From positions 186,001-250,000 of the forward strand of contig NZ_RBWU01000004.1 in assembly GCF_003634705.1 (NCBI RefSeq): a DNA stretch of 64,000 nt, read 5' to 3'. The DNA is from Actinomadura pelletieri DSM 43383. GTDB taxonomy: Bacteria; Actinomycetota; Actinomycetes; Streptosporangiales; Streptosporangiaceae. A model generated the notes under the pieces. The model ran no database searches and had not been told where the DNA came from. It saw nothing but the letters and a program-made list of their open reading frames with translations. Both the position numbers and the translations under genes were made by a program. How positions within the stretch are numbered: position 1 is the first letter of the stretch; every line of letters begins with the position of its first letter. This document shows positions 34,374 to 43,124 of this stretch, in pieces.

Positions 34374-35151
34374 TCCGGGCGCCGGCACCCGGGCGAGCGG
34401 CGCCCTCATGCGCGGCGGCCGCGGCCATGGCGGCGCCCACGATCCCCGCGTTGTTCACCAACCGCGCCGGGACGATCTCCGCGCGGACGCCCTCGATCAG
34501 CGGGACGAAGTGCGCGGACCGCTTGCTCACCCCGCCGCCCAGAATGATCAGTGATGGGGAGACCAGCGCCTCCAGATGCCGCAGGTACTCGCTCAGCCGT
34601 TTGGCCCACTTCGTCCAGCCGAGCCCCTCTTCGTCGCGGGCCTTGGCGGACGCCCGCTCCTCCGCATCCCGCCCGTTCAGCTCCAGATGCCCGAACTCGG
34701 TGTTGGGCACGAGGACGCCGTCCGTGAACAGGGCGCTGCCGATGCCCGTTCCCAGCGTGAGCACCACGACCGTCCCGCGTCGTCCGCGCCCGGCGCCGAG
34801 CCGCATCTCCGCGATTCCGGCGGCGTCCGCGTCGTTGAGCACCGTCACCTGCCGCCCGGTCGCCTCCGCGATCATGGACGCGGCGTCCAGCCCGATCCAG
34901 CGCTTGGACACGTTCGCCGCCGACAGCGCCACACCGTCGATCACCACGCCCGGATAGGTGACGCCGACCGGCCCGTCCCACCCGAAATGCTCCACGATCT
35001 CGGCGAGGACCTTCACCACCGCCTTCGGCTTCGACGGTTGTGGTGTGGGGACCCGGAACCGTTCCCGAGCGAACGAACCGTCCGAAAGGTGGACCGGCGC
35101 GCCCTTGATCCCCGACCCGCCGATGTCGATTCCCAGCATCATCCTCGCCAT
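34360..35151 (-). CDS. ppgK: Polyphosphate glucokinase (ROK family)
   Basis: 263 residues. GIDIGGSGIKGAPVHLSDG at the N-terminus is the PpgK-type phosphate motif; LNDADAAGIAEMRLGAGRG and LTLGTGIGSALF are the other ROK phosphate/hexose blocks. Uses polyphosphate (and ATP) to phosphorylate glucose in actinobacteria. ATGs at 35139 and 35142 are alternative starts. Confidence 0.9.
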   Translation of the reverse strand: MARMMLGIDIGGSGIKGAPVHLSDGSFARERFRVPTPQPSKPKAVVKVLAEIVEHFGWDGPVGVTYPGVVIDGVALSAANVSKRWIGLDAASMIAEATGRQVTVLNDADAAGIAEMRLGAGRGRRGTVVVLTLGTGIGSALFTDGVLVPNTEFGHLELNGRDAEERASAKARDEEGLGWTKWAKRLSEYLRHLEALVSPSLIILGGGVSKRSAHFVPLIEGVRAEIVPARLVNNAGIVGAAMAAAAAHEGAARPGAGARIRSA

Positions 35152-35180
35152 GACATCACTGTGCCCGTTCCGCGCCGGGC

Positions 35181-35501
35181 CTACGAGTCCTCCACGAGTT
35201 GCAGACCGATGACGCCGACGAGGATGACCGAGAGGAACAGCACCCGCGCGGGCGACGTGCTCTCGCCGAGCGCGATCATCCCGGCCAGCGCGACGCCGAC
35301 CGCGCCGAGCCCGACGAAGATCGCGTACGCCGTGCCGACCGGCAGCGTCCGCAGCGACAGGGACAGCACCACCACGCTGAGCACGGCGACCGAGAGGCCG
35401 ATGACCGTCGGCCAGAGCCTGGTCAGCCCGTCCGACTCCTTCAGCGCCGTCGCCCACACCAACTCCATGAGCGAGGCGACGATCAGAAACACCCAGGCCA
35501 T
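35181..35501 (-). CDS. SMR exporter, SugE/Gdx-like
   Basis: 106 residues, four membrane helices. The central glutamate is in SLMELVWATALK and the stretch LPVGTAYAIFVGLGAVG matches the SugE/Gdx guanidinium-exporter subtype more than EmrE. SMR proteins work as dual-topology dimers. Overlaps the SDR stop (TGATG), so co-transcribed with it; no guanidine riboswitch seen upstream. Confidence 0.85.
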   Translation of the reverse strand: MAWVFLIVASLMELVWATALKESDGLTRLWPTVIGLSVAVLSVVVLSLSLRTLPVGTAYAIFVGLGAVGVALAGMIALGESTSPARVLFLSVILVGVIGLQLVEDS

Positions 35502-36244
35502 CAGGCCGCGTACCCCCCGTCCACGGCGATCGCCGCTCCCGTCACGAAGTCGCCGCCGGGACCGGCCAGGTGCGCGACCGTCGCGGCGATCTCCTCCGGG
35601 CGACCGTAACGGCCGAGCGCCGTGAAGCCGCGTTCGAACTCGGCGTCCGGCGAGTCGGCCGGATTCATCTCGGTGTCGGTCGATCCCGGTTGGACCACGT
35701 TCGCCGTGATCCCGCGCGGGCCGAGGTCGCGGGCGAGGCCCCGGGTCAGGCCGGTCAGCGCCGACTTGCTCATCGCGTACAGCGTCCAGTCCGGGTAGGG
35801 GACGCGTTCGGCGAGGCTGCTGCCGATGTTGATGATCCGCCCGCCCGGACCGAGGTGCCGGGCCGCCGCCTGCGCCGCCACGAACGCCGCCCGCACATGG
35901 ACGGCGAGGGTCAGGTCGAGTTCCTCCGTCGTGACGTCCGCCAGCGGCCCGTACGGCGCGATCCCGGCGTTGTTGACCAGGATGTCGAGCCGCCCGAACT
36001 CCGCCGCGGCCCGGTCGACGGCCCCGGCGACTGCCACCGGGTCGGCCGCGTCCGCCGCGATCGCCAGGCCGCGCCGTCCGACCGCCTCGATCTCGCGCAC
36101 GACCTCGGCGGCCCGCTCCCCGGCACGAACGTAGGTCACCGCGACGTCGGCGCCGCCCCGGGCCAGCCGCAGCGCGATCGCGGCGCCGATGCCGCGCCCG
36201 CCGCCGGTGACCAGGGCCGCCTTCCCGGCGAGGTCCTCGGTCAT
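35501..36244 (-). CDS. Short-chain dehydrogenase/reductase
   Basis: 247 residues. Cofactor motif TGGGRGIGAAIALRLA, NNAG, catalytic Ser in NIGSSLAE and YAMSK (YxxxK), so an intact classical SDR (FabG-like). Substrate not predictable. First gene of a two-gene minus-strand operon with the SMR exporter, divergent from a TetR gene and sharing its operator region. Confidence 0.88.
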   Translation of the reverse strand: MTEDLAGKAALVTGGGRGIGAAIALRLARGGADVAVTYVRAGERAAEVVREIEAVGRRGLAIAADAADPVAVAGAVDRAAAEFGRLDILVNNAGIAPYGPLADVTTEELDLTLAVHVRAAFVAAQAAARHLGPGGRIINIGSSLAERVPYPDWTLYAMSKSALTGLTRGLARDLGPRGITANVVQPGSTDTEMNPADSPDAEFERGFTALGRYGRPEEIAATVAHLAGPGGDFVTGAAIAVDGGYAA

Positions 36245-36266
36245 CGCATCCCCCTTAACTGGAAGT

Positions 36267-36303
36267 TTCTCCGGTTAGAGAGGTTAACCGGAGAAGTCTC
36301 CGG
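36267..36303. promoter_or_regulatory. Triple half-site operator between SDR and TetR genes
   Basis: A perfect 11-bp inverted repeat (TTCTCCGGTTA at 36267-36277, complement at 36285-36295) overlaps a second perfect repeat CCGGAGA-AG-TCTCCGG (36288-36303). Three TCTCCGG-type half-sites in all. Located between divergent genes, it is the likely TetR binding region. Confidence 0.65.
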
Positions 36304-36347
36304 ATACAACTCCGATACGCTGCCGTACCGTGCCGAGAGGAACCGAG

Positions 36348-36935
36348 ATGCACGTCGTGGGCAACCCGCCCGCCGAACGCGCCGACGCGGCGGCCAACCG
36401 GCGCCGCATCCTGCGCGCGGCCGCCGACCTGCTCGCCACCGGCGGCCCCGAGGCCGTCACCATGGACGAGGTCGCCCGCGCCGCCGGGGTCGGCGTCGGC
36501 ACCGTCTACCGCCGCTTCGGCGACCGCGCCCGCCTCGTCCACGCCCTGATCGACGACCTGGAGCGCGACTTCCAGTCCGCTTTCATCACCGGCCCGCCAC
36601 CACTCGGCCCCGGGGCGCCCCCGGCCGACCGCCTGCGCGCCTTCCTGCACGGCCTCGCCGACCGCACCGACGCCCAGGCCGACCTCCTCTTCATGGCCGA
36701 ATCCGGCCCCGCCGACGCCCGTTTCCGGGACGGCTCCTACGCGCTCTACCACCGGCACGTCGCGATGCTCCTCGGCCCCGGCGACGACACCGTGTACCTC
36801 GCCGACGCGCTCCTGGCCCCGTTCGCCGCGAACCTGTTCCTCCACCAGCGCCGCACCCGCGGCCTGTCCCTCGACCGCATCAAGGCAGGTCTGGACGCAC
36901 TGATCGAAGGCCTCATCCTCACCCGGGGCCTTTAA
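36348..36935 (+). CDS. TetR-family regulator
   Basis: 195 residues. N-terminal TetR HTH (ADAAANRRRILRAAADLLATGGPEAVTMDEVARAAGVGVGTVYRRFGDRARLVHALIDD). The ATG at 36348 has GAGAGG 7 nt upstream; GTG 36330 is a less likely start. Divergent from the SDR/SMR pair, which it probably represses. Confidence 0.9.
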   Translation: MHVVGNPPAERADAAANRRRILRAAADLLATGGPEAVTMDEVARAAGVGVGTVYRRFGDRARLVHALIDDLERDFQSAFITGPPPLGPGAPPADRLRAFLHGLADRTDAQADLLFMAESGPADARFRDGSYALYHRHVAMLLGPGDDTVYLADALLAPFAANLFLHQRRTRGLSLDRIKAGLDALIEGLILTRGL

Positions 36936-36966
36936 CGGGACGCCCACCGCCCGCCAGACTGGGAAC

Positions 36967-38370
36967 GTGAACGACTACGATCTCCTCGTCCTCGGCTCGG
37001 GCCCCGGCGGGCAGCGCGCCGCCATCGCCGCCGCGAAACTGGGCCGCAAGGTCGGCATCGTCGACCGCCGCGAAATGATCGGCGGTGTCTGCATCAACAC
37101 CGGAACGATCCCGTCCAAGACCCTCCGCGAGGCCGTCCTGTACCTCACCGGCCTCAACCAGCGCGAACTCTACGGACAGAGCTACCGGGTCAAGGACGAC
37201 ATCACGGTCGCCGACCTCGGCATGCGGACCCAGCACGTCATCGGCAAGGAGACCGACGTCGTCCGCAACCAGCTCGCCCGCAACCGCGTCACCGTCCTGC
37301 CCGGCCACGGCCGGTTCCTCGAACCGAACACCATCGGGATCAGCAGCCCCGGCGACCGCGAGCACAAGGTCACCGCCGACCGCGTCGTCATCGCCACCGG
37401 CACCCGTCCCGCCCGCCCCGACACCGTCGCCTTCGACGACCGGACGATCATCGACTCCGACGGCATCATCAACATGGAGCGCATCCCCGAGACCATGGTC
37501 GTCGTCGGCGCCGGCGTGATCGGCATCGAGTACGCCTCGATGTTCGCCGCCCTCGGCACCAAGGTCACCGTCGTCGAGCGCCGCGAGCGGATGCTCGACT
37601 TCTGCGACCTGGAGATCGTCGAGGCGCTCAAGTACCACCTGCGCGATCTGGCCGTCACGTTCCGGTTCCGGGAGAGCGTCGCGTCCGTCGAACGGATGCC
37701 GCAGGGGGCGATCACCGTCCTGGAAAGCGGCAAGCGCATCCCCGCCGACACCGTCATGTACTCCGCCGGACGGCACGGCATGACCGACGAACTCGCCCTG
37801 GACGCCGCCGGCCTCACCGCCGACCACCGCGGCCGGATCAAGGTCGACGAGAACTACCGCACCGACGTCCCGCACATCTACGCCGTCGGCGATGTGATCG
37901 GCTTCCCGTCCCTCGCCGCCACGTCCATGGAACAGGGCCGTCTCGCCGCCCACCACGCCTGCGGCGAGCCCGTCTCGGAGATCCACGAGACCCAGCCCAT
38001 CGGCATCTACACCATCCCCGAGATCAGCTTCGTCGGCCGCACCGAGGACGCCCTCACCGAGGCGAAGACCCCCTTCGAAGTAGGCGTGTCCCGCTACCGC
38101 GAACTGGCCCGCGGCCAGATCATCGGCGACTCCTACGGGATGCTGAAACTCCTCGTCTCACCCGACGACCGGCGCCTGCTCGGCGTCCACGTCTTCGGCA
38201 CCGGAGCCACCGAACTCGTCCACATCGGCCAAACCGTCATGGGCTGCGGAGGAACCGTCGACTACCTGGTCAACGCGGTCTTCAACTACCCGACACTCGC
38301 CGAGTCCTACAAAGTCGCCGCCTTGGACGCCATGAACAAGATGCGCCACATCGCACGCCTGTCGTCCTAG
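36967..38370 (+). CDS. sthA: Soluble NAD(P)+ transhydrogenase SthA
   Basis: 467 residues of the flavoprotein disulfide reductase family. FAD motif GSGPGGQRAAIAAAKLG; the active-site region reads GGVCINTGTIPSK with a single cysteine, as in SthA and unlike the CxxxxC of lipoamide dehydrogenase. NAD motif GAGVIGIEYASMFAALG and C-terminal dimer domain follow. Balances NADPH and NADH. GTG start. Its stop overlaps that of the convergent SsgA-like gene. Confidence 0.9.
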   Translation: MNDYDLLVLGSGPGGQRAAIAAAKLGRKVGIVDRREMIGGVCINTGTIPSKTLREAVLYLTGLNQRELYGQSYRVKDDITVADLGMRTQHVIGKETDVVRNQLARNRVTVLPGHGRFLEPNTIGISSPGDREHKVTADRVVIATGTRPARPDTVAFDDRTIIDSDGIINMERIPETMVVVGAGVIGIEYASMFAALGTKVTVVERRERMLDFCDLEIVEALKYHLRDLAVTFRFRESVASVERMPQGAITVLESGKRIPADTVMYSAGRHGMTDELALDAAGLTADHRGRIKVDENYRTDVPHIYAVGDVIGFPSLAATSMEQGRLAAHHACGEPVSEIHETQPIGIYTIPEISFVGRTEDALTEAKTPFEVGVSRYRELARGQIIGDSYGMLKLLVSPDDRRLLGVHVFGTGATELVHIGQTVMGCGGTVDYLVNAVFNYPTLAESYKVAALDAMNKMRHIARLSS

Positions 38371-38774
38371 GACGGCCAGAGCAGGTTCTCCAGCTCCGCG
38401 TCGATGTCGATGAACTCGCTCTCCTCGCCCGCCGGAACGGCCTGGTACGTCCGGTGCAGAAAGTCGGCCAGCGGCGACAGCGGCACGTCGAACAACGCGT
38501 CCCCGAACGGGGACGACAGCGCGATGTGAAGCGTGCCGTCATCGGATCCCGGCCAGACCTCGACGTCCCCGTCCCCGACCCTCCGCACGATGCCGACCGT
38601 GAGCAGCTCCCTCGCGAAGATCCACTCCACCGGCTCGTCATCACCCACATAGAAGGCCATCCGGATCGCGTACGGGTCGTCGGCCGCGTACTCCAACCCG
38701 GCGAGCAGGGGAACGGTCGTGCGGTCGGGGACGACGAGTCGAAGGCCCAGCTGCGCTGAGACGGTGGTGTTCAT
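38367..38774 (-). CDS. SsgA/SsgB-like sporulation and cell-division regulator
   Basis: 135 residues, typical SALP length. LRLVVPDRTTVPLLAGLEYAADDPYAIRMAFYVGDDEPVEWIFARELLTVG is the SsgA-like signature; the C-terminus is acidic. SALPs recruit FtsZ or control septum-associated wall synthesis in sporulating actinomycetes. The start MNTTVSAQ is used; the longer upstream frame lacks family similarity. Confidence 0.88.
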   Translation of the reverse strand: MNTTVSAQLGLRLVVPDRTTVPLLAGLEYAADDPYAIRMAFYVGDDEPVEWIFARELLTVGIVRRVGDGDVEVWPGSDDGTLHIALSSPFGDALFDVPLSPLADFLHRTYQAVPAGEESEFIDIDAELENLLWPS

Positions 38775-39013
38775 AGGCCCAATCCCTCTGACGTCGGTCC
38801 CGCGTTCGGGGCTCCCCGGTGAGTGCTTCCCCTTCTCACCGACATCCCCGCGAACTATGACGCCTAACTGCCTGATCTCCTCCGAACATTCCACCGACCC
38901 GGTCTTCTGTGACCCATATCACCGCCCTGACCTGCGCAAAGACGGATCTTCCACCCTCCGTCCCCACCCGTGGCACGCGCCTCCTGACCACCGTCCTGCC
39001 GTACAGTAAAGCC

Positions 39014-39439
39014 GTGGCAATCAAGAACGAAGAGGCGGCCCCGCCACCCGCGCCGCGCCGCGTCCACCGGTTCCGCGCACGCATCCGCCGCAACAGGCTC
39101 CTCAACACCGTCTGGCGCCTCGGCGTCTTCGTCGTCGGCACCACCGTCATGCTCGGCGGCCTCGTCATGATGGTCACCCCCGGCCCCGGCCTCCTCGGCA
39201 TCATCGTCGGCCTCGCCATCCTCGCCACCGAGTTCGCCTGGGCCCAACGCGCCCTCCACCGCGCCCGAGCCGCCGCCGACCGCGCCAAGGAAAAGGCCCT
39301 CGACCCCCGCACCCGCCGCCGCAACCTCATCCTCGGCGCCCTGGCCACCGCCCTCGCCGCCGGCGCCATCACCGCCTACCTGTCCATCTACGGCTTCGTC
39401 GTCCCCTGGGCCATCGACGACCCCACCTTCTGGACCTGA
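39014..39439 (+). CDS. TIGR02611/PGPGW-type small membrane protein
   Basis: 141 residues. MVTPGPGLLGIIVGLAILATEFAWAQR between two hydrophobic segments is the family mark; a third helix lies near the C-terminus. Function unknown. TACAGT at 39002-39007 sits 7 nt before the GTG, suggesting a leaderless mRNA. Confidence 0.75.
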   Translation: MAIKNEEAAPPPAPRRVHRFRARIRRNRLLNTVWRLGVFVVGTTVMLGGLVMMVTPGPGLLGIIVGLAILATEFAWAQRALHRARAAADRAKEKALDPRTRRRNLILGALATALAAGAITAYLSIYGFVVPWAIDDPTFWT

Positions 39440-39480
39440 CCCCCCCGGATAACGATGCACGCCCCACCCCGGAAATGCGC

Positions 39481-39486
39481 TAGAGT
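39481..39486 (+). promoter_or_regulatory. Possible -10 box of tRNA-Val(CAC)
   Basis: TAGAGT 12 nt before the tRNA 5' end; no convincing -35 at 16-18 nt. Confidence 0.35.
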
Positions 39487-39498
39487 TTGCGACGTCCA

Positions 39499-39570
39499 GG
39501 GCGATTAGCTCAGTGGGAGAGCGCTTCGTTCACACCGAAGAGGTCACTGGTTCGAACCCAGTATCGCCCA
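39499..39570 (+). tRNA. tRNA-Val (CAC)
   Basis: 72 nt. Acceptor GGGCGAT/ATCGCCC, anticodon loop TTCACAC with CAC. Acceptor stem and D-arm are the same as in the tRNA-Val(GAC) at 27.4 kb; the anticodon stem differs. It marks the left side of the accessory region. Confidence 0.97.
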
Positions 39571-39868
39571 CTCTGGACCTGGGACCGGCATGGTCAGCGA
39601 CTCCGTCGCTTTCCCCGCCGGTCCTTCGTCATTTCCCCCGGAGACGACCCGGACTCCCGAAGTGGGGGGCTCCGCCCCACGCCCCTGCGGGTGCGGGTGG
39701 TTGATCAGCTGTGGTGCCCGCCTTGGGGCTTGGGTACGGCGGTTTGGTCGCTTTCCCCGTCCTCCGAGGGGCGACCCCTGGACCCCGAGGTGGAGGCTCC
39801 GGACGTTCCGGCGGCGGTGGCTGGGGCTCGGAACCGGCCTGGCCAACGCAGGCGGAACGCGCGTGGCC
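39571..39868. other. Gene-free stretch after tRNA-Val
   Basis: 298 bp with no convincing reading frame or terminator. I looked for a direct repeat of the tRNA 3' end downstream in the window and saw none. Confidence 0.5.
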
Positions 39869-41092
39869 TCAACGAAGGTCGAAGGCCATGGTCCGGTTGC
39901 GATCCTGGACCACCAGGACGCCGTCACCGATGGTCACGTCACGGCCCCAGGAGTCGCTGACAGCGCCGGTGAGCGTCGCGGCGGTGCGGCCACGGCGCAG
40001 GTCGATCACGGCCAGCCCGGGCCGCTGGGAGATCGGGGCGAAGAGCAGTCCACCGGAGGCGGCCGAGGCTGAGAGAATGGGCGGGTTCGGGGTCGGTTCG
40101 GTCCAGTCCACCGTTCCGTCGGCCATCCGGTAGGCGGTCACCCGCCCCTGTGCGGCGATCAGCAACCGGCTGTCCACCACCGTGAAAGTCGCGCCGTCGT
40201 GCCAGCGTGGGGAGGGACGGGACCACAGCGGTTTTCCGTCGGCCGCCCGATGGCCACTGAGGCGACGCCGATCGGTGATCACCACGCGTTCGTCGGCGAT
40301 GCCGAGAACCGTCCGTTCGGGCAGCTCGACGGCGTCCGGTCCGGGTTCGGCCCGGTCTGTGATCTTCCAGAGTGGGCTGCCGTCCTCGAGCCGCAGTGCG
40401 CTGACCTGCGTGACGGTCTCACTGGCGCTCAAGCCTCGGGTGGGATCAGCCGGGTCGGTGGAGGCGACCACCACCCCGTCACCGGTCACGGCGTGCTGGA
40501 ACCGCGCGGTGACAGGACTGCGCCACAGCGACGCGCCGTCACGCAGCCGGACACGCGTCAGCCGGTCGGGCGTGATACCCACGGCCGTACCGTCGCCAAG
40601 GATCCGTGCGGGGCGTGGGAGCCCGCAGGCCGATGCACGTCCGGTCTCCAGGTCGAACGCTGCGAAGGTGCTGAGGCCCGTCTGACCGGTCGAAGCCGTC
40701 AGTACATCGGCGCTCGCCGGGCCGCCGCGGGAAAAGGAGCCCGGGCGCTGCCACATCACCTTGCCGTCCCGCAGGCGGAGCACGCCCATGTGGTGCCGAG
40801 TCGGGACTCCGTAGTCGGGCTCGGGATCGCTGCCCCCGGTCACCGGCACGACCCCATGCCGGGGCGTGCCGACCGCGCCGGACGCTTCGACGATGTCGTG
40901 CTCGGCGACCCAGCGCAGCCGGCTCACGTAGCGGTCACCGGTGAAACGTGTGTTGGTCGGGGCGGCGGAGCGTAATCTTCCCTCGTCACTGGGGTGCCGC
41001 CGGCACGTGTCCTCGGCCGAGTGTTCCCGCGCACCGCCGCAACCAGCGATCACGAGGCACCCCACGACCGAGTACAAGATCAGTCTTTTCAT
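39869..41092 (-). CDS. PQQ-like beta-propeller lipoprotein
   Basis: 407 residues. Signal peptide with lipobox VIAGC (Cys18). The rest is a series of beta blades with LRLRDGKVMWQRP, VRLRDGASLWRSP, LRLEDGSPLWKIT, RAADGKPLWSRPS, YRMADGTVDWTEP: PQQ/BamB-type blades. Probably a scaffold or sensor on the outer membrane face. The neighbouring divergent kinase often keeps such company (PQQ domains are found as kinase outputs); that link is an inference. Confidence 0.8.
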   Translation of the reverse strand: MKRLILYSVVGCLVIAGCGGAREHSAEDTCRRHPSDEGRLRSAAPTNTRFTGDRYVSRLRWVAEHDIVEASGAVGTPRHGVVPVTGGSDPEPDYGVPTRHHMGVLRLRDGKVMWQRPGSFSRGGPASADVLTASTGQTGLSTFAAFDLETGRASACGLPRPARILGDGTAVGITPDRLTRVRLRDGASLWRSPVTARFQHAVTGDGVVVASTDPADPTRGLSASETVTQVSALRLEDGSPLWKITDRAEPGPDAVELPERTVLGIADERVVITDRRRLSGHRAADGKPLWSRPSPRWHDGATFTVVDSRLLIAAQGRVTAYRMADGTVDWTEPTPNPPILSASAASGGLLFAPISQRPGLAVIDLRRGRTAATLTGAVSDSWGRDVTIGDGVLVVQDRNRTMAFDLR

Positions 41093-41414
41093 CGCGCCAG
41101 TGTAGGAAGCGGCCCCGGACAAGTCTGCGCTTCGACCATGGAGCCTTGCTCTCGCCAGCCGGATCCGGCGACGGTGTCGAGGCGACCGGCGGGGACAACG
41201 AGGCTGAGTGGCGCACCGACGGGTACGGTTCTGCTGATTGAGGCTGGGGACGTTGTCGGAGTTCTCCACACGTTGGCTCCGTTCAGAACGCCGTTACTGT
41301 TAACGCCTCATCCTTGGACCCCCTCCGGCGTTTGGCGGGATTGCTGACGGATCTCTACAACCGTGACCACGTGCGGTGTAACTTTGCCCCATAACGGGGT
41401 TCTTGGGAGGGCTG
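41093..41414. other. Divergent promoter region, lipoprotein/kinase
   Basis: 322 bp without a gene. Contains CCCC-ATAAC-GGGG (41386-41398) directly before the kinase start, which could form a small hairpin over the ribosome site. No clear promoter boxes. Confidence 0.4.
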
Positions 41415-43124
41415 TTGCCGTCGGAGCAGACGATCATCGGGGGTCGTTACGAACTCGAAGCGCTTCCGATCGGCCAGGGCGGCATGGGTCAGGTCTATGT
41501 CGGCTACGACCAGCGTCTGGACCGCAAGGTCGCGGTCAAGCTCATCCGGTTCCCCTATGGCGAGTACGACGAGGAGCTGGTGAAGCGCTTCCGTCATGAG
41601 GCTCGCATCATGGCGAAACTGGAGCATCCCGGAGCGCCGTCGGTCTATGAGGCCGACGTGCATGACGACCCGCAGCGCGGCCCCCAGCCGTACCTGGTCA
41701 TGCAGTACATCGACGGGATCACTGTCGACGATCTACAGGCGGAGCACGGTCCGCTCCCGGTGGGCTGGGCGGCCGCGATAGCCGCGCAGGTCGTCGCTGT
41801 TCTACATGCGGCACACGGGCGCGGGATCTTCCACCGTGATCTCAAGCCGTCCAACCTGATGCTGTGCCCGGACGGCACAGTGAAGGTGCTCGACTTCGGG
41901 CTGGCCATGTTCCACGACCCGGAACTGACGCGGCTGACACGCACCGGCGTTCTGTTGGGCACCCCGTCCTACATGTCCCCGGAACAGGTACGTGGAGCGG
42001 CGGTCGGGCCGCAGTCGGACTTCTACTCCCTCGGTCTGGTCTTACACGAAATGCTGACCGGCAGCCGGCTGTTTGACGGCTCGACCGAGTATGCGGTTCT
42101 CGAACAGCAGGTCAACGAACCGCCGAGCCCCGTCCGCGCTCACCGCGAGGACGTACCTGCCGAGCTGGATGCGCTGATTCTTCGGATGCTGTCCAAACGG
42201 GCCGAGGATCGTCCCTCCGACGCGGTCGGCCTCCACGCGGAGCTGAAGCGGCACGCAACCGATTTGCCCCTTCTCGTCGGCGTGATAAACGCGGAACCCA
42301 GCTCGATACGCATGTACGCTGACGTGCTCGTCCAGATCTCCCGGGAACATCAGCCGGCCAGGTTCCCCGCACTGAGCCCACAGCCGGACTCGGTGTCGAC
42401 GGACTTCAGCCGTGGTGACCTACAGCGCGTTCGCGCCCAGGCCGAGAGTCTCGCCAGTGCGTCCCGGTACGGGCAGGCGGTGGAGGTGCTGGAAACCGTG
42501 CTGGCCCTGGCCGGCCGGGTGCTCGGTTCCCGGGACGCGGACGTCCTACAACTCCGGATCTGTTTGGCGGAGGTGCTGTTCGAAGGCGGTGACTACCGCC
42601 GTGCGGCACCGGCCTTCGGAGATCTCGTCCGGGATGTCGCCGGGCGGTATGGGCCGCGTGATGACCGCGTGTTGCTCTGCCGTCGCCAGGAGGCGATGTC
42701 ACTCGCGCTTCTCGGCGAAACCGGGCAGGCCATCATGCTTCTGCGGAGGCTGCTCGCGGACGAGGAAGAGATCTACGGCCCTAACGAGCCGTCCGTGTTC
42801 GAGCTCCGGCGCCAGATCGGACTTCTTGAACTGGGCGCCGGCGACACCGATGGCGGAACCGTTCTCCCGGCAGACCTCACCGAGACCTACGGACCGCCCG
42901 CTGCTCGACGAGGACCGGCTGGCCTCCGGCGCCCAGGATTTCTCCGTCAGCTGGAGCATCGAGAACGGTCTCGCCGCCCACGTCGCAGAAATCCGCGCCC
43001 CGCCTCGCACGCCAGAACGACAGCACCCGGACCATGGTGCGCCGCCGCCTCCTCCAAGGCATCAACTACTGGGACGCCCGGCACGCCGAACTCCTGGACG
43101 CCGAGCAGACCGGCCGCAAACTGA
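41415..43124 (+). CDS. Serine/threonine protein kinase, chimeric C-terminus
   Basis: 569 residues from TTG 41415 (GGGAGGG 3 nt upstream; TTG 41403 also possible). Active kinase domain: GQGGMGQVY P-loop, VAVKLI lysine, HRDLKPSN catalytic loop, DFG in VLDFGLA, APE-like MSPEQV, about residues 10-270. Then a TPR-like helical region (AQAESLASASRYGQAVEVLETVLALAG, RRQEAMSLALLGETGQAIMLLRRLL). From about nt 42892 the frame runs through sequence that in another frame is a helicase remnant, so the last 75 or so residues (Arg/Pro-rich) are not native. No transmembrane segment, so presumably cytosolic. Confidence 0.75.
   Translation: MPSEQTIIGGRYELEALPIGQGGMGQVYVGYDQRLDRKVAVKLIRFPYGEYDEELVKRFRHEARIMAKLEHPGAPSVYEADVHDDPQRGPQPYLVMQYIDGITVDDLQAEHGPLPVGWAAAIAAQVVAVLHAAHGRGIFHRDLKPSNLMLCPDGTVKVLDFGLAMFHDPELTRLTRTGVLLGTPSYMSPEQVRGAAVGPQSDFYSLGLVLHEMLTGSRLFDGSTEYAVLEQQVNEPPSPVRAHREDVPAELDALILRMLSKRAEDRPSDAVGLHAELKRHATDLPLLVGVINAEPSSIRMYADVLVQISREHQPARFPALSPQPDSVSTDFSRGDLQRVRAQAESLASASRYGQAVEVLETVLALAGRVLGSRDADVLQLRICLAEVLFEGGDYRRAAPAFGDLVRDVAGRYGPRDDRVLLCRRQEAMSLALLGETGQAIMLLRRLLADEEEIYGPNEPSVFELRRQIGLLELGAGDTDGGTVLPADLTETYGPPAARRGPAGLRRPGFLRQLEHRERSRRPRRRNPRPASHARTTAPGPWCAAASSKASTTGTPGTPNSWTPSRPAAN

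Noticed and set aside
36245..36347. Guanidine riboswitch for the Gdx-like exporter
   Set aside because: The structured sequence there is a palindromic operator between divergent genes and lacks the ACGR-type guanidine motifs.
39499..39570. tRNA-Val as integration site of a genomic island
   Set aside because: I saw no direct repeat of the tRNA 3' end and no integrase downstream in the window, so the island idea is unsupported.
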